Source: Paraescarpia echinospica (taxonomy: Eukaryota; Annelida; Polychaeta; Sabellida; Siboglinidae). Taken from it: 64,000 nucleotides of DNA. The stretch lies in assembly GCA_020002185.1 (NCBI GenBank), contig CM034539.1, forward strand, positions 4,037,369 to 4,101,368, read 5' to 3'. The notes beneath the pieces were generated by a model, which was not told the DNA's origin, did no database searches, and was given only the letters and a program-made list of their open reading frames with translations. Shown here one piece after another: positions 36,738-51,374 of this stretch (position 1 is its first letter; the number at the start of each line of letters is the position of its first letter). Both the position numbers and the translations under genes were made by a program.

Positions 36738-37880
36738 TGAAGATATCCAGTAGATATCGTCTACTTAGATTTTTAAAAAGCTTTCGGAAAAGTACCACAT
36801 CAAAGATTACTGCTTAAACTAAAGGCCCGTGGCATAGGAAATGGTATAATAAACTGGATAGAAAAATGGCTGATTGACAGAAGACAACGTGCAGTAGTTG
36901 ATGGGGAGGCTTCAAACTGGAAATCGGTATTGAGTGGGGTACCACAGGGATCAGTACTAGAACCTATATTATTATTAATATATATCAATGATTTGGATGA
37001 TGAAATAACAAGCAAGGTGTTGAAATTTGCGGATGATACAAAAGTGTTTAGAAGGATTAAAAGTGGTGGAGATAGACAGCATTTACAAGATGATCTTGAC
37101 AGGTTGATCAAATGGTCTGAAAAGTGGCAAAAGCTGTTCAATTTTGGGAAATGTAAATGTATCCACACAGGACATGGGAATGAAGAGGTAGAATATACAA
37201 TGGGGGGTACTGTACTAAGTACTACATTAAAAGAAACGGACTTAGGCTTAACCATTAGTGCTGACATGAAGATTTCAGAGCAGTGCGGAATTGCAGCTTC
37301 AAAGGGAAATCAAATCCTTGGATTAATTAGGCGAAATATAGCGTATAAGGAAAAAGAACTAATAATACCGCTGCACAAAACTAGTGAGGCCTCATTTAGA
37401 ATATTGTATACAAGCGTGGAGGCCATATCGCAAGAAGGACATAGGTATGCTAGAAAGAGTGCAGAGGAGAGCGACTAAAATGATAAAAAAAACTGAGGGA
37501 TCGTAGTTATGAAATTCGCCTAAAAGAATGTGGTTTAACAACACTGGAGACCAGGAGATTGAGATGTGATCAGATAGAAGTGTCTAAAATAATAAATGGT
37601 TATGAAAATATTGATAGAATTATTTTTTCTCAGTTAAGAAAGATAGAAGGACTAGAGGACAAGAAGTTACATTAGCAAAAGATTAGTGTAGATTGGATAT
37701 AAGAAAGTTCTCATTTTCACAAAAGACTGTGAATGAATGGAACAGATTATCTGCTGAGTGTATGGGTGCTAGTAGCGTGAATATGTTTTAAAATAAAATT
37801 GGCATATACCTCAGAAGGGCGGGATACACATAGATAAAAGGGTTGGACTCTCGGTAAGCCAAAGGCTTCCTTGTCCACCT

Positions 37881-37908
37881 GCCACCTAGAGTTAATTCTC
37901 TGGGTGGC
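37881..37908 (+). other. Stem-loop near the LINE 3' end
   Basis: GCCACCTAGAG, loop TTAATT, CTCTGGGTGGC: eleven pairs with one U-G wobble in RNA, 20 bp before the octamer tail. CR1/L2-group RTs are known to recognise a 3' stem-loop of their RNA. Confidence 0.65.
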
Positions 37909-37928
37909 ACTGTTATTAAATCTTGTTA

Positions 37929-38107
37929 AATGTATGCATGTATGCATGTATGCATGTTTGCATGTATGCATGTATGCATGTATGCATGTATGCATGTATG
38001 CATGTATGCATGTATGCATGTATGCATGTATGCATGTATGTATGTATGCATGTATGCATGTATGCATGCATGCATGTATGCATGTATGTATGCATGTATC
38101 AATGTAT
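37929..38107 (+). repeat. (TGTATGCA)n octamer array, LINE 3' tail
   Basis: About twenty copies of the octamer GTATGCAT with a few GTAT and GCAT variants, starting exactly after the LINE 3' sequence. Confidence 0.95.
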
Positions 38108-38130
38108 GTACGTTTTTACTTATGTGTGTT

Positions 38131-39075
<945 letters not shown>

Positions 39076-39372
39076 AGGTAAAATGTAACGGCATGTTCTT
39101 GTACAGAGCAGTATCCAGTCCAAAGACTGCTCAGATTGCTGTACTGACAGACCTGTTCAATCAAACAGCATCTTGACGTCTCTGGGAAGAAATCAGCCAC
39201 GCTGCAGTTAATGCACGAAGACATTCGTACACAAATATCCACCACTGTATATAACCAGGTATTCATTCATACAGCTGAATTAACTGGAGCAATGTAGTGC
39301 ACGGCAGTACAGGATTCGAACCCGGGTTCTCTTGATTGATAGTCCGATGCTTTAGCCACTACGCCACACATC
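39076..39372 (-). mobile_element. tRNA-derived SINE, copy A
   Basis: On the minus strand the head carries a box A-like TGGCGTAGTGG and a perfect box B GGTTCGAATCC, spaced as in a tRNA gene. The body contains TGCTCCAGTTAATTCAGCTG and ACAGTGGTGGATATTTGTGT. The tail contains GAGCAGTCTTTGGACTGGAT. The same body and tail occur in the copies at 43.2, 52.4 and 54.7 kb. It has no terminal amino-acid stem, so it is not a tRNA gene. Confidence 0.8.
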
Positions 39373-39667
39373 AGTTAGGGTTATTCAATATATATAATCT
39401 AGCTGCTAGTTATTGATACGTCTGAAAAGCGTTAAGAATATAATAATTAGTTCAGGAGTTTCGGACGCGTCCAACACCGACCTGTATTAGTTTAATAAAT
39501 AACCCCCAGCGGCGGTTTTGACGCCGGCGGCCAACGCCCACCACAGAGCTACGGTTGCGTGACGTCGACAGTGTCTTTAGCTGAAAGCCTCGGGATAGGG
39601 CTAAAACTGTGTGTGGCCGAAAAACGCGGGTCTTAGTGTGACACTCTGTCGTAAGTTAACATGTGCG

Positions 39668-39712
<45 letters not shown>
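39668..39712. repeat. (TA)n microsatellite at the edge of the tandem duplication
   Basis: About 45 bp of TA directly before the first duplicated unit. Confidence 0.95.
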
Positions 39713-39715
<3 letters not shown>

Positions 39716-40940
39716 TAACACATACACACACAGTAACACACACAGACACACACAAACACATACATACACTCACACAAACTCTCTCACACATACACACACT
39801 CCTTCCAACGGTGTTTAATACATGCATTGGTCTCTAATCAAACAACAGTCACTGCAATCAATACCCGCATTCTTTAATACACCCTGCCGTATAAATACAC
39901 ACATACAAATCTATGTAACCACTTTCCGGAGTCTATTATTGAAAATGCCCCCTGTCCAGCGAGTGTCCGCTCTGCGACAACCTGTGAATGACCACAACAC
40001 TAATCACACAATCACTCCCAAGTATAGGCTGTAGTTAGCACAATAAACGTCACATTAAGTACCACCACCGTGGCATTGTCCTCATCATTTTCGATGACAA
40101 TGGCGTGTGTAGTGCATTCAGCATAACACGCTCACCCACGAACTTTACAGATGGGCCGTGAAAGCGGCTCTCAGCTCTACTGAACCAACGGCGCCGGAGC
40201 GTACTTCCTAACTTCCTCTTACCACGATCATCGGAAGCGATTTGGCGGATCACCAGGCACCCGATGAATGCTGCCGTGTTCGCCTTTCATCGGGACTACA
40301 ATCGCGACATGGGCGCTCTGGATGTGAACAGTTGACACCTGTATCGATCACCCTGTTGGCCATCTGTACGGACCTTTTACCACCATACGCAAAGTCTGCT
40401 TTATAATTGAAACGTCGTGTTTACATTTCGCGGAAAACAAATGCAACTGCCAACACTGATCGATGGGTTATTAAGCACAATTGGTCGGGCAGTGCACAGT
40501 TGAACCACGCGTTACGGTCACCTCGCTTTACGGCCACCTCGTTTTACGGTCACCTCGCGTTACGGTCAACTCGGAAATACAGGCACCTTTCAATTTCAGT
40601 CACCTTGGGACAGTCCCAACTTATTTCTGTAGCAGGAAAGTATACAAAAAAGTCATGCGTGCTGGTATGGTTAATTCTTCATTCAGGTAATTTTTCCAAG
40701 TTACAGTTAAGCGTGACCTTAAAAGAGAAATCTCGTGACCTTAATAGTGAAAATCCACTGTACCTTCCACTTAGTTATTACATTATTATGAACAATATAT
40801 TAAATAATATAAAATACCGACAAAATCAAGGCAAGGAACAAGTTGACGGACACGTTTGTGCTTGTTACAAATAAACGGGGCACCCGATCAAGCAGTTGTA
40901 TATCTAACCTACGGGATTTGCACATTAAGCATCGAAATAT
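39713..40940 (+). repeat. 1.22-kb tandem duplication, copy 1
   Basis: Nearly identical to 40941-42165. Known differences include a 6-bp change in the AC-rich start, a 2-bp indel near 40100 and a few substitutions. An open frame of 155 codons (40407-40874) is duplicated too but has no recognisable domain and crosses repeat sequence, so I do not call it a gene. Confidence 0.95.
40497..40760. mobile_element. Putative MITE (pogo/Tigger-like ends)
   Basis: 264 bp beginning CAGTTGAACC and ending in the inverse CAGTGGATTT, with TTAcGGTCAC or TTAaGGTCAC near both ends. Four 16-bp units (CGTTACGGTCACCTCG, 40510-40573) lie just inside the left end. TA target duplication is present on the right only. 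The second copy is at 41721-41984. Confidence 0.35.
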
Positions 40941-42165
40941 CAGTAACACATACAGTAACACACACAGACACACACAAACACATACATACACTCACACAAA
41001 CTCTCTCACACATACACACCCTCCTTCCAACGGTGTTTAATACATGCATTGGTCTCTAATCAAACAACAATCACTGCAATCAATACCCGCATTCTTTAAT
41101 ACACCCTGCCGTATAAATACACACATACAAATCTATGTAACCACTTTCCGGTGTCTATTATTGAAAATGCCCCCTGTCCAGCGAGTGTCCGCTCTGCGAC
41201 AACCTGTGAATGACCACAACACTAATCACACAATCACTCCCAAGTATAGGCTGTAGTTAGCACAATAAACGTCACATTAAGTATCACCACCGTGGCATTG
41301 TCCTCATCATTTTCGATGACAATATGGCGTGTGTAGTGCATTCAGCATAACACGCTCACCCACGAACTTTACAGATGGGCCGTGAAAGCGGCTCTCAGCT
41401 CTACTGAACCAACGGCGCCGGAGCGTACTTCCTAACGTCCTCTTACCGCGATCATCGGAAGCGATTTGGCGGATCACCAGGCACCCGATGAATGCTGCCG
41501 TGTTCGCCTTTCATCGGGACTACAATCGCGACATGGGCGCTCTGGATGTGAACAGTTGACACCTGTATCGATCACCCTGTTGGCCATCTGTACGGACCTT
41601 TTACCACCATACACAAAGTCTGCTTTATAATTGAAACGTCGTGTTTACATTTCGCGGAAAACAAATGCAACTGCCAACACTGATCGATGGGTTATTAAGC
41701 ACAATTGGTCGGGCAGTGCACAGTTGAACCACGCGTTACGGTCACCTCGCTTTACGGCCACCTCGTTTTACGGTCACCTCGCGTTACGGTCAACTCGGAA
41801 ATACAGGCACCTTTCAATTTCAGTCACCTTGGGACAGTCCCAACTTATTTCTGTAGCAGGAAAGTATACAAAAAAGTCATGCGTGCTGGTATGGTTAATT
41901 CTTCATTCAGGTAATTTTTCCAAGTTACAGTTAAGCGTGACCTTAAAAGAGAAATTTCGTGACCTTAATAGTGAAAATCCACTCTACCTTCCACTTAGTT
42001 ATTACATTATTATGAACAATATATTAAATAATATAAAATACCGACAAAATCAAGGCAAGGAACATGTTGCCGGACACGTTTGTGCTTGTTACAAATAAAC
42101 GGGGCACCCGATCAAGCAGTTGTATATCTAACCTACGGGATTTGCACATTAAGCATCGAAATATC
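40941..42165 (+). repeat. 1.22-kb tandem duplication, copy 2
   Basis: Second unit, ending after the GCATCGAAATATC junction sequence shared with the end of copy 1. The 16-bp minisatellite recurs at 41734-41797. Confidence 0.95.
41721..41984. mobile_element. Putative MITE, duplicated copy
   Basis: Copy of 40497-40760 carried by the tandem duplication. Confidence 0.35.
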
Positions 42166-43217
42166 TGGCAACGTCTCTCAAATAGTAATTTCTTCACACA
42201 TTTGTCATGTGGTAGAACACATATCATGGTTAATGTGTTAAGCAAATCGTATAGTTTGGTTTGTGGTACTGATATTGAATGCGGTGTGCATGTATATGAT
42301 GACTACATGTGTCGGCGTCAGAGCATAGCATTTAGTTGTACCTACATAGGTTCCATTTCCATACGCTATCGTTGACAACAATAGTTGCCCAAATGATACT
42401 CCTTGATCTCCTTGCCTAGAAGGATGATTTGATCCATTGCTCTCTTCAAACAGTTCTCGACCAAAGCTTTCGTATAGAAAACGTTATAGTCAGCAGTCTA
42501 ATACAATATAATATTACTTACGTTGATATTAATGAAAGTGTGCCTCTAAGAAGATTGGCTGCAATCGGGTAAACGAAGCCTGAGTGAAATACATTTAAAG
42601 TGCGAACAACCATTATTAACTCGTGTGACAGTAACTAAATGTAATACATGACGTCATTTATGAACATAGGTGGGTACTTAGTTGCATTATATGTGACGGT
42701 TTCACATGACTGTTGCATTTATGAAAAGCAGGCATTTGCACGCGGAACAACATACATTCTGGCCGGCTTGTATAGTACCCGACTAGTGTTGAATATTACA
42801 AACTATATGCACTACTTTCATTTTTTTACAATTTCTAAAGTATTTGCAATAGTTTAAATACTTTTGCAACATATTTGATTGTTTTCAGTTTGCAATAATT
42901 GTTAATTTGCAAATATTGCACGCATTTGCAATACGTTATTAAAACAAATAAAATTACATGACTTTGTGATGTATGTTTCATGAGACTAAATAAATACCAT
43001 TAGCTACCCAGGCCGTGAATCTCCGGTACCACAAAGTTTGACAACATGTGCTTGCAATTATACACGATTGTATTTGTTTAACTTTGGAAACTGAAAAAAC
43101 TAATTGTTAGGATGGGCGCAATATTTCGGAATGTTGCGACACTATTGCAACGCTTTTGAAATGTGCCATAACACCAGTGTGTCCACACATGATAAACAAA
43201 AACCGTGAAAATGGGTA
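42166..43217. other. Non-coding, nothing recognised
   Basis: AT-rich sequence with a patch of TTGCAATA-type words (42840-42940) and no gene. Confidence 0.5.
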
Positions 43218-43534
43218 GAGGTAAGTTCTTATATAGCACAGTATCCAGTCCTCAGGACTGCTCAAAGCGTTTTACACTTTACTCCCTGGAAGATCTGTTC
43301 AACCGAACACCATCTCGACTTCTATGTGAAGCATTCAGCCAACCTGCAATTGTTGCGCGAAGACTATTCGTACACAAATGTCCACCACTGTCTATAGCCA
43401 GGTACTCATTCATACAACTGAGTGAACTGGAGCAAGGTATAGTGAACGAAGCCCAAGGATCGACCCCGCCGCATCGGATTCGAACCCAGTCCTCTCGGTT
43501 TTCTAGCTACGGCACCACGGCGCTACACGCGCAA
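43218..43534 (-). mobile_element. tRNA-derived SINE, copy B
   Basis: Minus strand: box A-like GTGCCGTAGCTAG region, box B GGTTCGAATCC (plus-strand GGATTCGAACC at about 43479), body with TTGTGTACGAATAGTCTTCG, tail AAACGCTTTGAGCAGTCCTG then GGACTGGATACTG and ATATAAGAACTTACC. The best-preserved copy in the window. Confidence 0.85.
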
Positions 43535-44257
43535 CCGTGCTAGTTATTTACATCTTACTTTGATAATTGTGTCTGCTATAGGAAAAACACGTGTAAATAT
43601 TGGTTTCTCTAGTAACATTCAAATGGATATTAACTCTTTTACCGTCGGCCTCATTACCGAAGACGTCGTTGGCAGCCTTGCGTCATAGTGATTGTTCGAC
43701 CGCTCGCTTTGTTCTCTCTTCATCAGCGAAACTCAGCAAGCGGTCGTGTTGGATACACATTTACTATAAGAATCAACGCCCGACTGAAAGTAAACAAGAC
43801 GATAGTCTCATTAGCTAATTACCACGGCCGGGGGCCAAACAGCGTAATTACGCCTCTTTGTCTAAAGATTGGGAACGTATTTGTATATGTTGAGTCCCTG
43901 CGATTGTCTTCACAGCTCCCGATGTTTTGGAGTTGTGTTGGTGTAATACTCAGCTAATGAGAGGTTTAAACAGCGACGTCAAGTGGCGTGATGGAGTTAG
44001 ATCCTTTATATCAACTTGCCTCTGTTGATCAGCTCCGAATAAACATTCTCTGTATACGCTAACATGCCAATTAATGTTATTCTGCCGTGTATTTATACTA
44101 TTCTGAAAATCGTGTTGTTGAAACAGCAAAACTATACAAACTAAAAAGGAATGTCAATTGACTTTCAATGACATTGCTCGATGATCGTGATTTTGCTGTG
44201 ACAGCCGCGCTGTGACGGTAACCAAGTGCTGTTTGTTTATATAGAATCTTGTGGAAT

Positions 44258-44288
<31 letters not shown>

Positions 44289-45426
44289 ATATACCATTAA
44301 ACATTATATGCACATAAAGAACATGTTTTCCTGAATATATAACCGTTCACATTGTTTAGATGCGCTTTCCGTCTACGAAGATTCAATTGCTAAGCTTCGA
44401 GGTAGGTTTGTTTTGGATCACAAATAAGTAACTGTCATTTAAATATATTTGCGCAAATAATATGTATTGTCTAGTGAGAAATTGTATGTGTTTGTCAGAA
44501 AAAACGAATTCCTTAGAATAATACATATTGTTTTCTTGTTGAAACCAAGTACGTTTAACGCATAATATACACATTGAAAAATGTGTTCAAAACAAAACGT
44601 CACCTATACCAACGTGTACTTTTCCTTTAACAAGGTTTAGCTACATGTATTTCGTTGAATGACACTTATTTAACAAGAGAATGTCAACAACAGAGGAACA
44701 CGTGACGTCATTATGCTCAAATCGTATGCCTACTTCAGCGAAGCAATCTGTCTTCAGATAAACTTCGGCATAACCGAACTCTTTGACACTAACACAATTG
44801 TCGAAATTCGACCATTTTGCCCACGAAACCTCTCCTGAAAGGCCAGCTAATGCCTCGGATATTGAATGTACGCATTAGAATCAGTTATTGGGTTAGCACC
44901 GGTTAGGCGCTGTCATTTTTCTATTAGACCTATCAAAACAATTGACAACGAGGCATAATGCGATTTAAGGACGGGCCTCCGAAGTCGTATTGGATTGGAT
45001 TTGATTCCGAACTAATTCGCCGGTTTATTAGCCGTGTGTCGACCCATGGAAGTCGGCCGATTGTGTAGCTAAATTGGCGCTAATATCCCCACGGAGCGAT
45101 AATTTAGTTTCTTGTTCGACGACTGTTGTTTGGAAACCCGGGGCACAAAACGAATGATGTCAGGCGCCAGCAATAGGCAATGCAAACATAACCAGGCTTA
45201 TATTGCGTATTCAAAACACGCATGATAGCCATGTAACGTTTGAGTGGCTGATGGAACCATGCCAGAACATGCTCTACAAAAACATGTGATTATATTAGAT
45301 TTTAAGCTCAATGTTCAACGTCATAGAGATAAGACTTTTAGGTTACCACATTTGTTTACTGGTACATTTTATTGATAGTGGTATGTCGTTATTCACCGAA
45401 ACAATTCTATCAAAAACAAAACAGTC
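43535..45426. other. Non-coding, with an (AT)n run and one CpG-rich islet
   Basis: (AT)n at about 44258-44290. 44800-45180 is less repetitive and holds an inverted pair CTAATGC (44847-44853) / GCATTAG (44872-44878). No gene seen. Confidence 0.45.
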
Positions 45427-45488
45427 ATATATATATATATATATATATTATACTATGTGTATATATATATCAATTTAAGTGTACCAAT

Positions 45489-45712
45489 GTGCGCGTGTGT
45501 GCGCGTGTGTGCGCGTGTGTGCGCGTGTGTGCGCGTGTGTGCGCGTGTGTGCGCGTGTGTGCGCGTGTGTGCGCGTGTGTGCGCGTGTGTGCGCGTGTGT
45601 GCGCGTGTGTGCGCGTGTGTGCGCGTGTGTGCGCGTGTGTGCGCGCGCGTGTGTGCGCGTGTGTGCGCGTGTGTGCGCGTGTGTGCGCGTGTGAGCGCGT
45701 GTGTGCGTATGT
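45489..45712 (+). repeat. (GCGCGTGTGT)n decamer array
   Basis: At least fifteen perfect consecutive decamers (45491-45640), then slightly shifted copies to about 45712. Almost every step alternates purine and pyrimidine. A (TA)n run lies just upstream (45427-45470). Confidence 0.95.
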
Positions 45713-46441
45713 GCAAACGTGCTTGCATTGATGCATGCCTCTGTGCGCGCGTGTGTGCGTGCATGATTAACCGGGCTGACACCGTCTGGCAATATGCGTG
45801 TATCCCGCCTGCCACACCACACTACGCTACACGGTTCATGACAAATTGACTTCACGTATGAATTTTATCAAGAGAAATCGCATCAGGATCGCGCTGGAAC
45901 CTCGCACACAATAACGCTGTATGGGCGATGCTTAGGCATTATTGCTCGAGACACGGCCGCACAAAGAAGCATAGCCCGAGGCGGCTAGATTCCGTATTGG
46001 TTAATGACAACGGGGTTGACATCTGTTCTGTCTCGGAGTCGCCACGATCACGTCATGCACTCCTGGTGTCAATGCAACAATAAGTAATCCCGCTACGTAT
46101 TTATTTGAAGGATATTATGATACGTGTTTCTTGGCAGTTACCAATGCCTTTTTATTACTTGGTGAAGCACACATAATGCACAGGCGACATAGAGTCGTTA
46201 GTACGATGTGCATGACATTGCTTACACTGATAGGACAATATGTTATGAAGTGGGTCTGCACAACCCTTCCTAATACTGTTCTCGTGTAGATGTATAGACA
46301 ATACTAGGCCTATGTCTAATTAGCGTCAGTTAAACACGTCTCTGCAACGCACGGACATACACCAATACAAACACAACTTGACGCACACAAATAAATTCAG
46401 CTACGCATGCGCACACACAAATTCAAACAAATAAAAACAAT
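45713..46441. other. Non-coding, nothing recognised
   Basis: Single-copy DNA without coding motifs. 45850-46080 is moderately CpG-rich. Confidence 0.45.
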
Positions 46442-46663
<222 letters not shown>

Positions 46664-46677
46664 GCTCATGAAACATT

Positions 46678-46715
46678 GTTGCCGAGTATTAACAAGTATG
46701 TTAATACTCGACAAC
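46678..46715. other. Perfectly placed hairpin beside the AC array
   Basis: GTTGCCGAGTATTAAC (46678-46693) pairs with GTTAATACTCGACAAC (46700-46715) over 16 bp with one mismatch and a 6-bp loop. Confidence 0.75.
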
Positions 46716-46943
46716 ATTAATGACTATCTCGCCAATTAAGACAAAGTGATATCAGTGAGAACGATTTTCACACATTTGTTGCAGCGTACTCGGTATATCG
46801 GGTCTGTATAACGAAATGCTGACAGAAAAAACGCTCGAGTATTATAATAGTACATTGGTAAACTGGGATCGGACTAAACCAATTTTTGAATAAGTTGTCG
46901 TTTTTACAGAAAGAGTTAATTAATGCGTCCCCACATAAAGTAT

Positions 46944-47011
46944 ATCTACGTGGAGGGCATATCTACGTGGAGGGCATATCTACGTGGAGGGCATATCTAC
47001 GTGGAGGGCAT
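46944..47011 (+). repeat. Minisatellite, 17-bp unit, four perfect copies
   Basis: ATCTACGTGGAGGGCAT repeated four times without a single difference. Confidence 0.97.
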
Positions 47012-47560
47012 ATCAATACCATTACGTCTACTGCAGAATCACTTAAAAAGATAACTTGTATCTGGCAGCAACTCATTTTATGGCCTGTTATATTGTAATG
47101 TTTAGACAGTTGTTTTACAACAATGCAGAATTGTTTTTCATTATGCTTTGCGGCAGTGCACTTGACTGCCGCACAAAAGTAATTTTATACGAATTGTCCT
47201 ATTCCTTTGATCTGTCGTGGTTTTATTACGCATAACTCCTGTGCTGCTTCATTGGAGTGATAACCCATGTTAATTATTTAGAGCGAACATTTTATCAGTA
47301 GCCTTTTACCTGCAAGCACGCACAACAAAACGACATTTATGTGCAAACAAGAAACAACATATGCAATTAAAAAACACGTGTATATGTAAAGACGAACGGC
47401 TTGTATATAATGTGCTGCATTTATAGCAGATAGAAAAGCGTACATGCGATAAAACGTCGGATGGTGTGGAAAAGAGATCCAGTGTTGTTGGTGATAATGT
47501 GATACGTATTTTAATGCCTTCAATTTCGTCTACGTGTACACGATAACGATCCACGTATAA
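47012..47560. other. Non-coding, nothing recognised
   Basis: AT-rich single-copy sequence. Confidence 0.5.
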
Positions 47561-47707
47561 ACAACAACCATCGACTTGAAGACAACACCCATCGACTTGT
47601 AGACAACAACCATCGACTTTTAGACAACAACCATCAATTTGTAGACAACAACCATCGACATGAAGGCAACAACCATCGACTTGTAGATAACAACCAACGA
47701 CATGTAG
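47561..47707 (+). repeat. Minisatellite, 21-bp unit, seven copies
   Basis: Units of ACAACAACCATCGACTTGTAG with one to four substitutions each, and no length change. The unit is a multiple of three but the surrounding frame is not open to any gene. Confidence 0.95.
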
Positions 47708-48555
47708 ACATACAGTAACAATTTAATATATTGGAGAACAATCGGCGTGTAATTAACGACAATTGTTTACTACGTGTCCAGCGACAACCGACATACTACA
47801 TCAATCGGCGCGAAATTAAAATATGTAGTGGGAATAACAAAGAGACCGGCCGACAATACAAGACAATATATAACATATAGACAACACAAATTGCGAAGTT
47901 ATTGCATGCATGTATTATATCAACCTATTTTATAAACGAAACATAAGGGTATACACGGGACCACAATCAGGGCTTGAAATAATAACAATTAAACAAATAC
48001 AGTATTTTGCAGTCCACAATAACACTTCAACACTTATTGTCATTGCGCATTGTAAACACCGAATTAGTTCTCGTCGACAATGCAAGCGTTTTATGACACG
48101 TGGCCCAATTCGCCGTATGTAATCGATTAACACGATGCTTCCAATTACGCACCTTTGTGTTCCGCACGCCCCGCAAATAAGCGATCAACGTCAAGCGATG
48201 ACGAACAATGCCAAACAATGATTAACAAACCGGATCGCTTATCGAACGATCCGGGGGAGCGAGCGTGTGTTTTAGGATTCAAGCATGCGTGCATGATTCA
48301 CTGTATGAGTATGTGTGTTTGAATTGGATATATAAACGGGGGAGGGGGCATACAGGGACCTGCCCACGTGTTGATCACAGAGGGACCACAGCGAGATGAT
48401 GGCGGGGAGACAGGTTAATAAGGGGCGATGTTGCGTTATTAGGTCCCTCTGATATGCGCTGCCTGCCGGTGTTATCACACTCAAACGAAACCCACGTTGC
48501 AACAAAACGATGGACTTTCCTTCACCAACCTTAGTTTCATCAATAGTCTAACATA
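47708..48555. other. Non-coding, with a CpG-rich islet
   Basis: 48040-48270 contains several ATTG/CAAT words, two ACAATG motifs 10 bp apart (48205-48210, 48215-48220) and a palindrome CCGGATCG (48230-48237) / CGATCCGG (48247-48254). No gene seen. Confidence 0.4.
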
Positions 48556-48682
48556 ACAGTTATTATTACAGGTATTGCTAATATTATTATTACTGTTATT
48601 GTTGTTGCTGTTGTTGTTGGTGGTGTTGCTGCTGCTGCAGCTGCTGTTGATGTTGTTGCTGCTGTTGCTGTGGCTGTTGTTA
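48556..48682 (-). repeat. TTG/CTG trinucleotide tract (CAG/CAA on the minus strand)
   Basis: Imperfect trinucleotides; the Asn/Ser-rich minus-strand frame is an artefact. Confidence 0.9.
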
Positions 48683-48788
48683 CAAGGAGAATATTTCTGA
48701 TAACACACGTCATTATCTTATTTGTTTATACATATACAATACTATGCGTCAATATACAGGAAATATATAAATAAATAAATAATATATG

Positions 48789-51374
<2,586 letters not shown>

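Larger units (their letters stand above)
35000..37790 (+). pseudogene. LINE ORF2: endonuclease and reverse transcriptase, broken
   Basis: Endonuclease remnants: RCVCLNARNIVNKINE (about 35103), then a replaced segment, ELELTGYVMFRKDR, GGGVILYIKES (about 35230), IIMGDFNHGQIQW (about 35443) and GSSDHNQIHF (about 35652). RT remnants: KIRAMKDNKSPGVDGIPPKL (about 36330), PVSLTSDICKLLQRLI, SQHGFLKARSCLTNI, motif A DIVYLDF followed at once by a TAA where Gln is usual (about 36756-36780), SGVPQGSVLEPILLLIYI (about 36934) and KFADDTKVFRRI with the catalytic pair (about 37023). The thumb and C-terminal region reach about 37790 with further frame changes near 37400-37490. The C-terminal wording (GLTTLETRRLRCDQIEV) is typical of a CR1-type family shared by molluscs and fishes. 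Confidence 0.85.
33121..37928 (+). mobile_element. Nearly full-length CR1-like LINE, inactivated
   Basis: About 4.8 kb: a 5' untranslated region (33121-33779), a first ORF with zinc-finger and esterase domains, a second ORF with endonuclease and RT, and a 3' untranslated region that ends in a stem-loop and an octamer tail. This is the plan of CR1-group elements. It is less decayed than the LINEs at 0.8 and 7.6 kb, so probably younger. It carries several frameshifts, point stops and two replaced segments. The octamer tail motif GTATGCAT on the right and GTATGCAC on the left bracket it. Confidence 0.85.

Noticed and set aside
39300..39372. tRNA gene on the minus strand
   Set aside because: Box A and B are present, but the acceptor stem does not close and the sequence continues into the SINE body.
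40407..42098. Two 155-codon open frames in the tandem duplication (40407-40874 and 41631-42098)
   Set aside because: They cross the 16-bp minisatellite and the putative MITE, have no recognisable domain, and are duplicated only because the DNA is duplicated.
45453..45855. Frames of repeated Cys/Val/Arg or His/Thr/Arg
   Set aside because: Translation of the GCGCGTGTGT decamer in each frame; not a gene.
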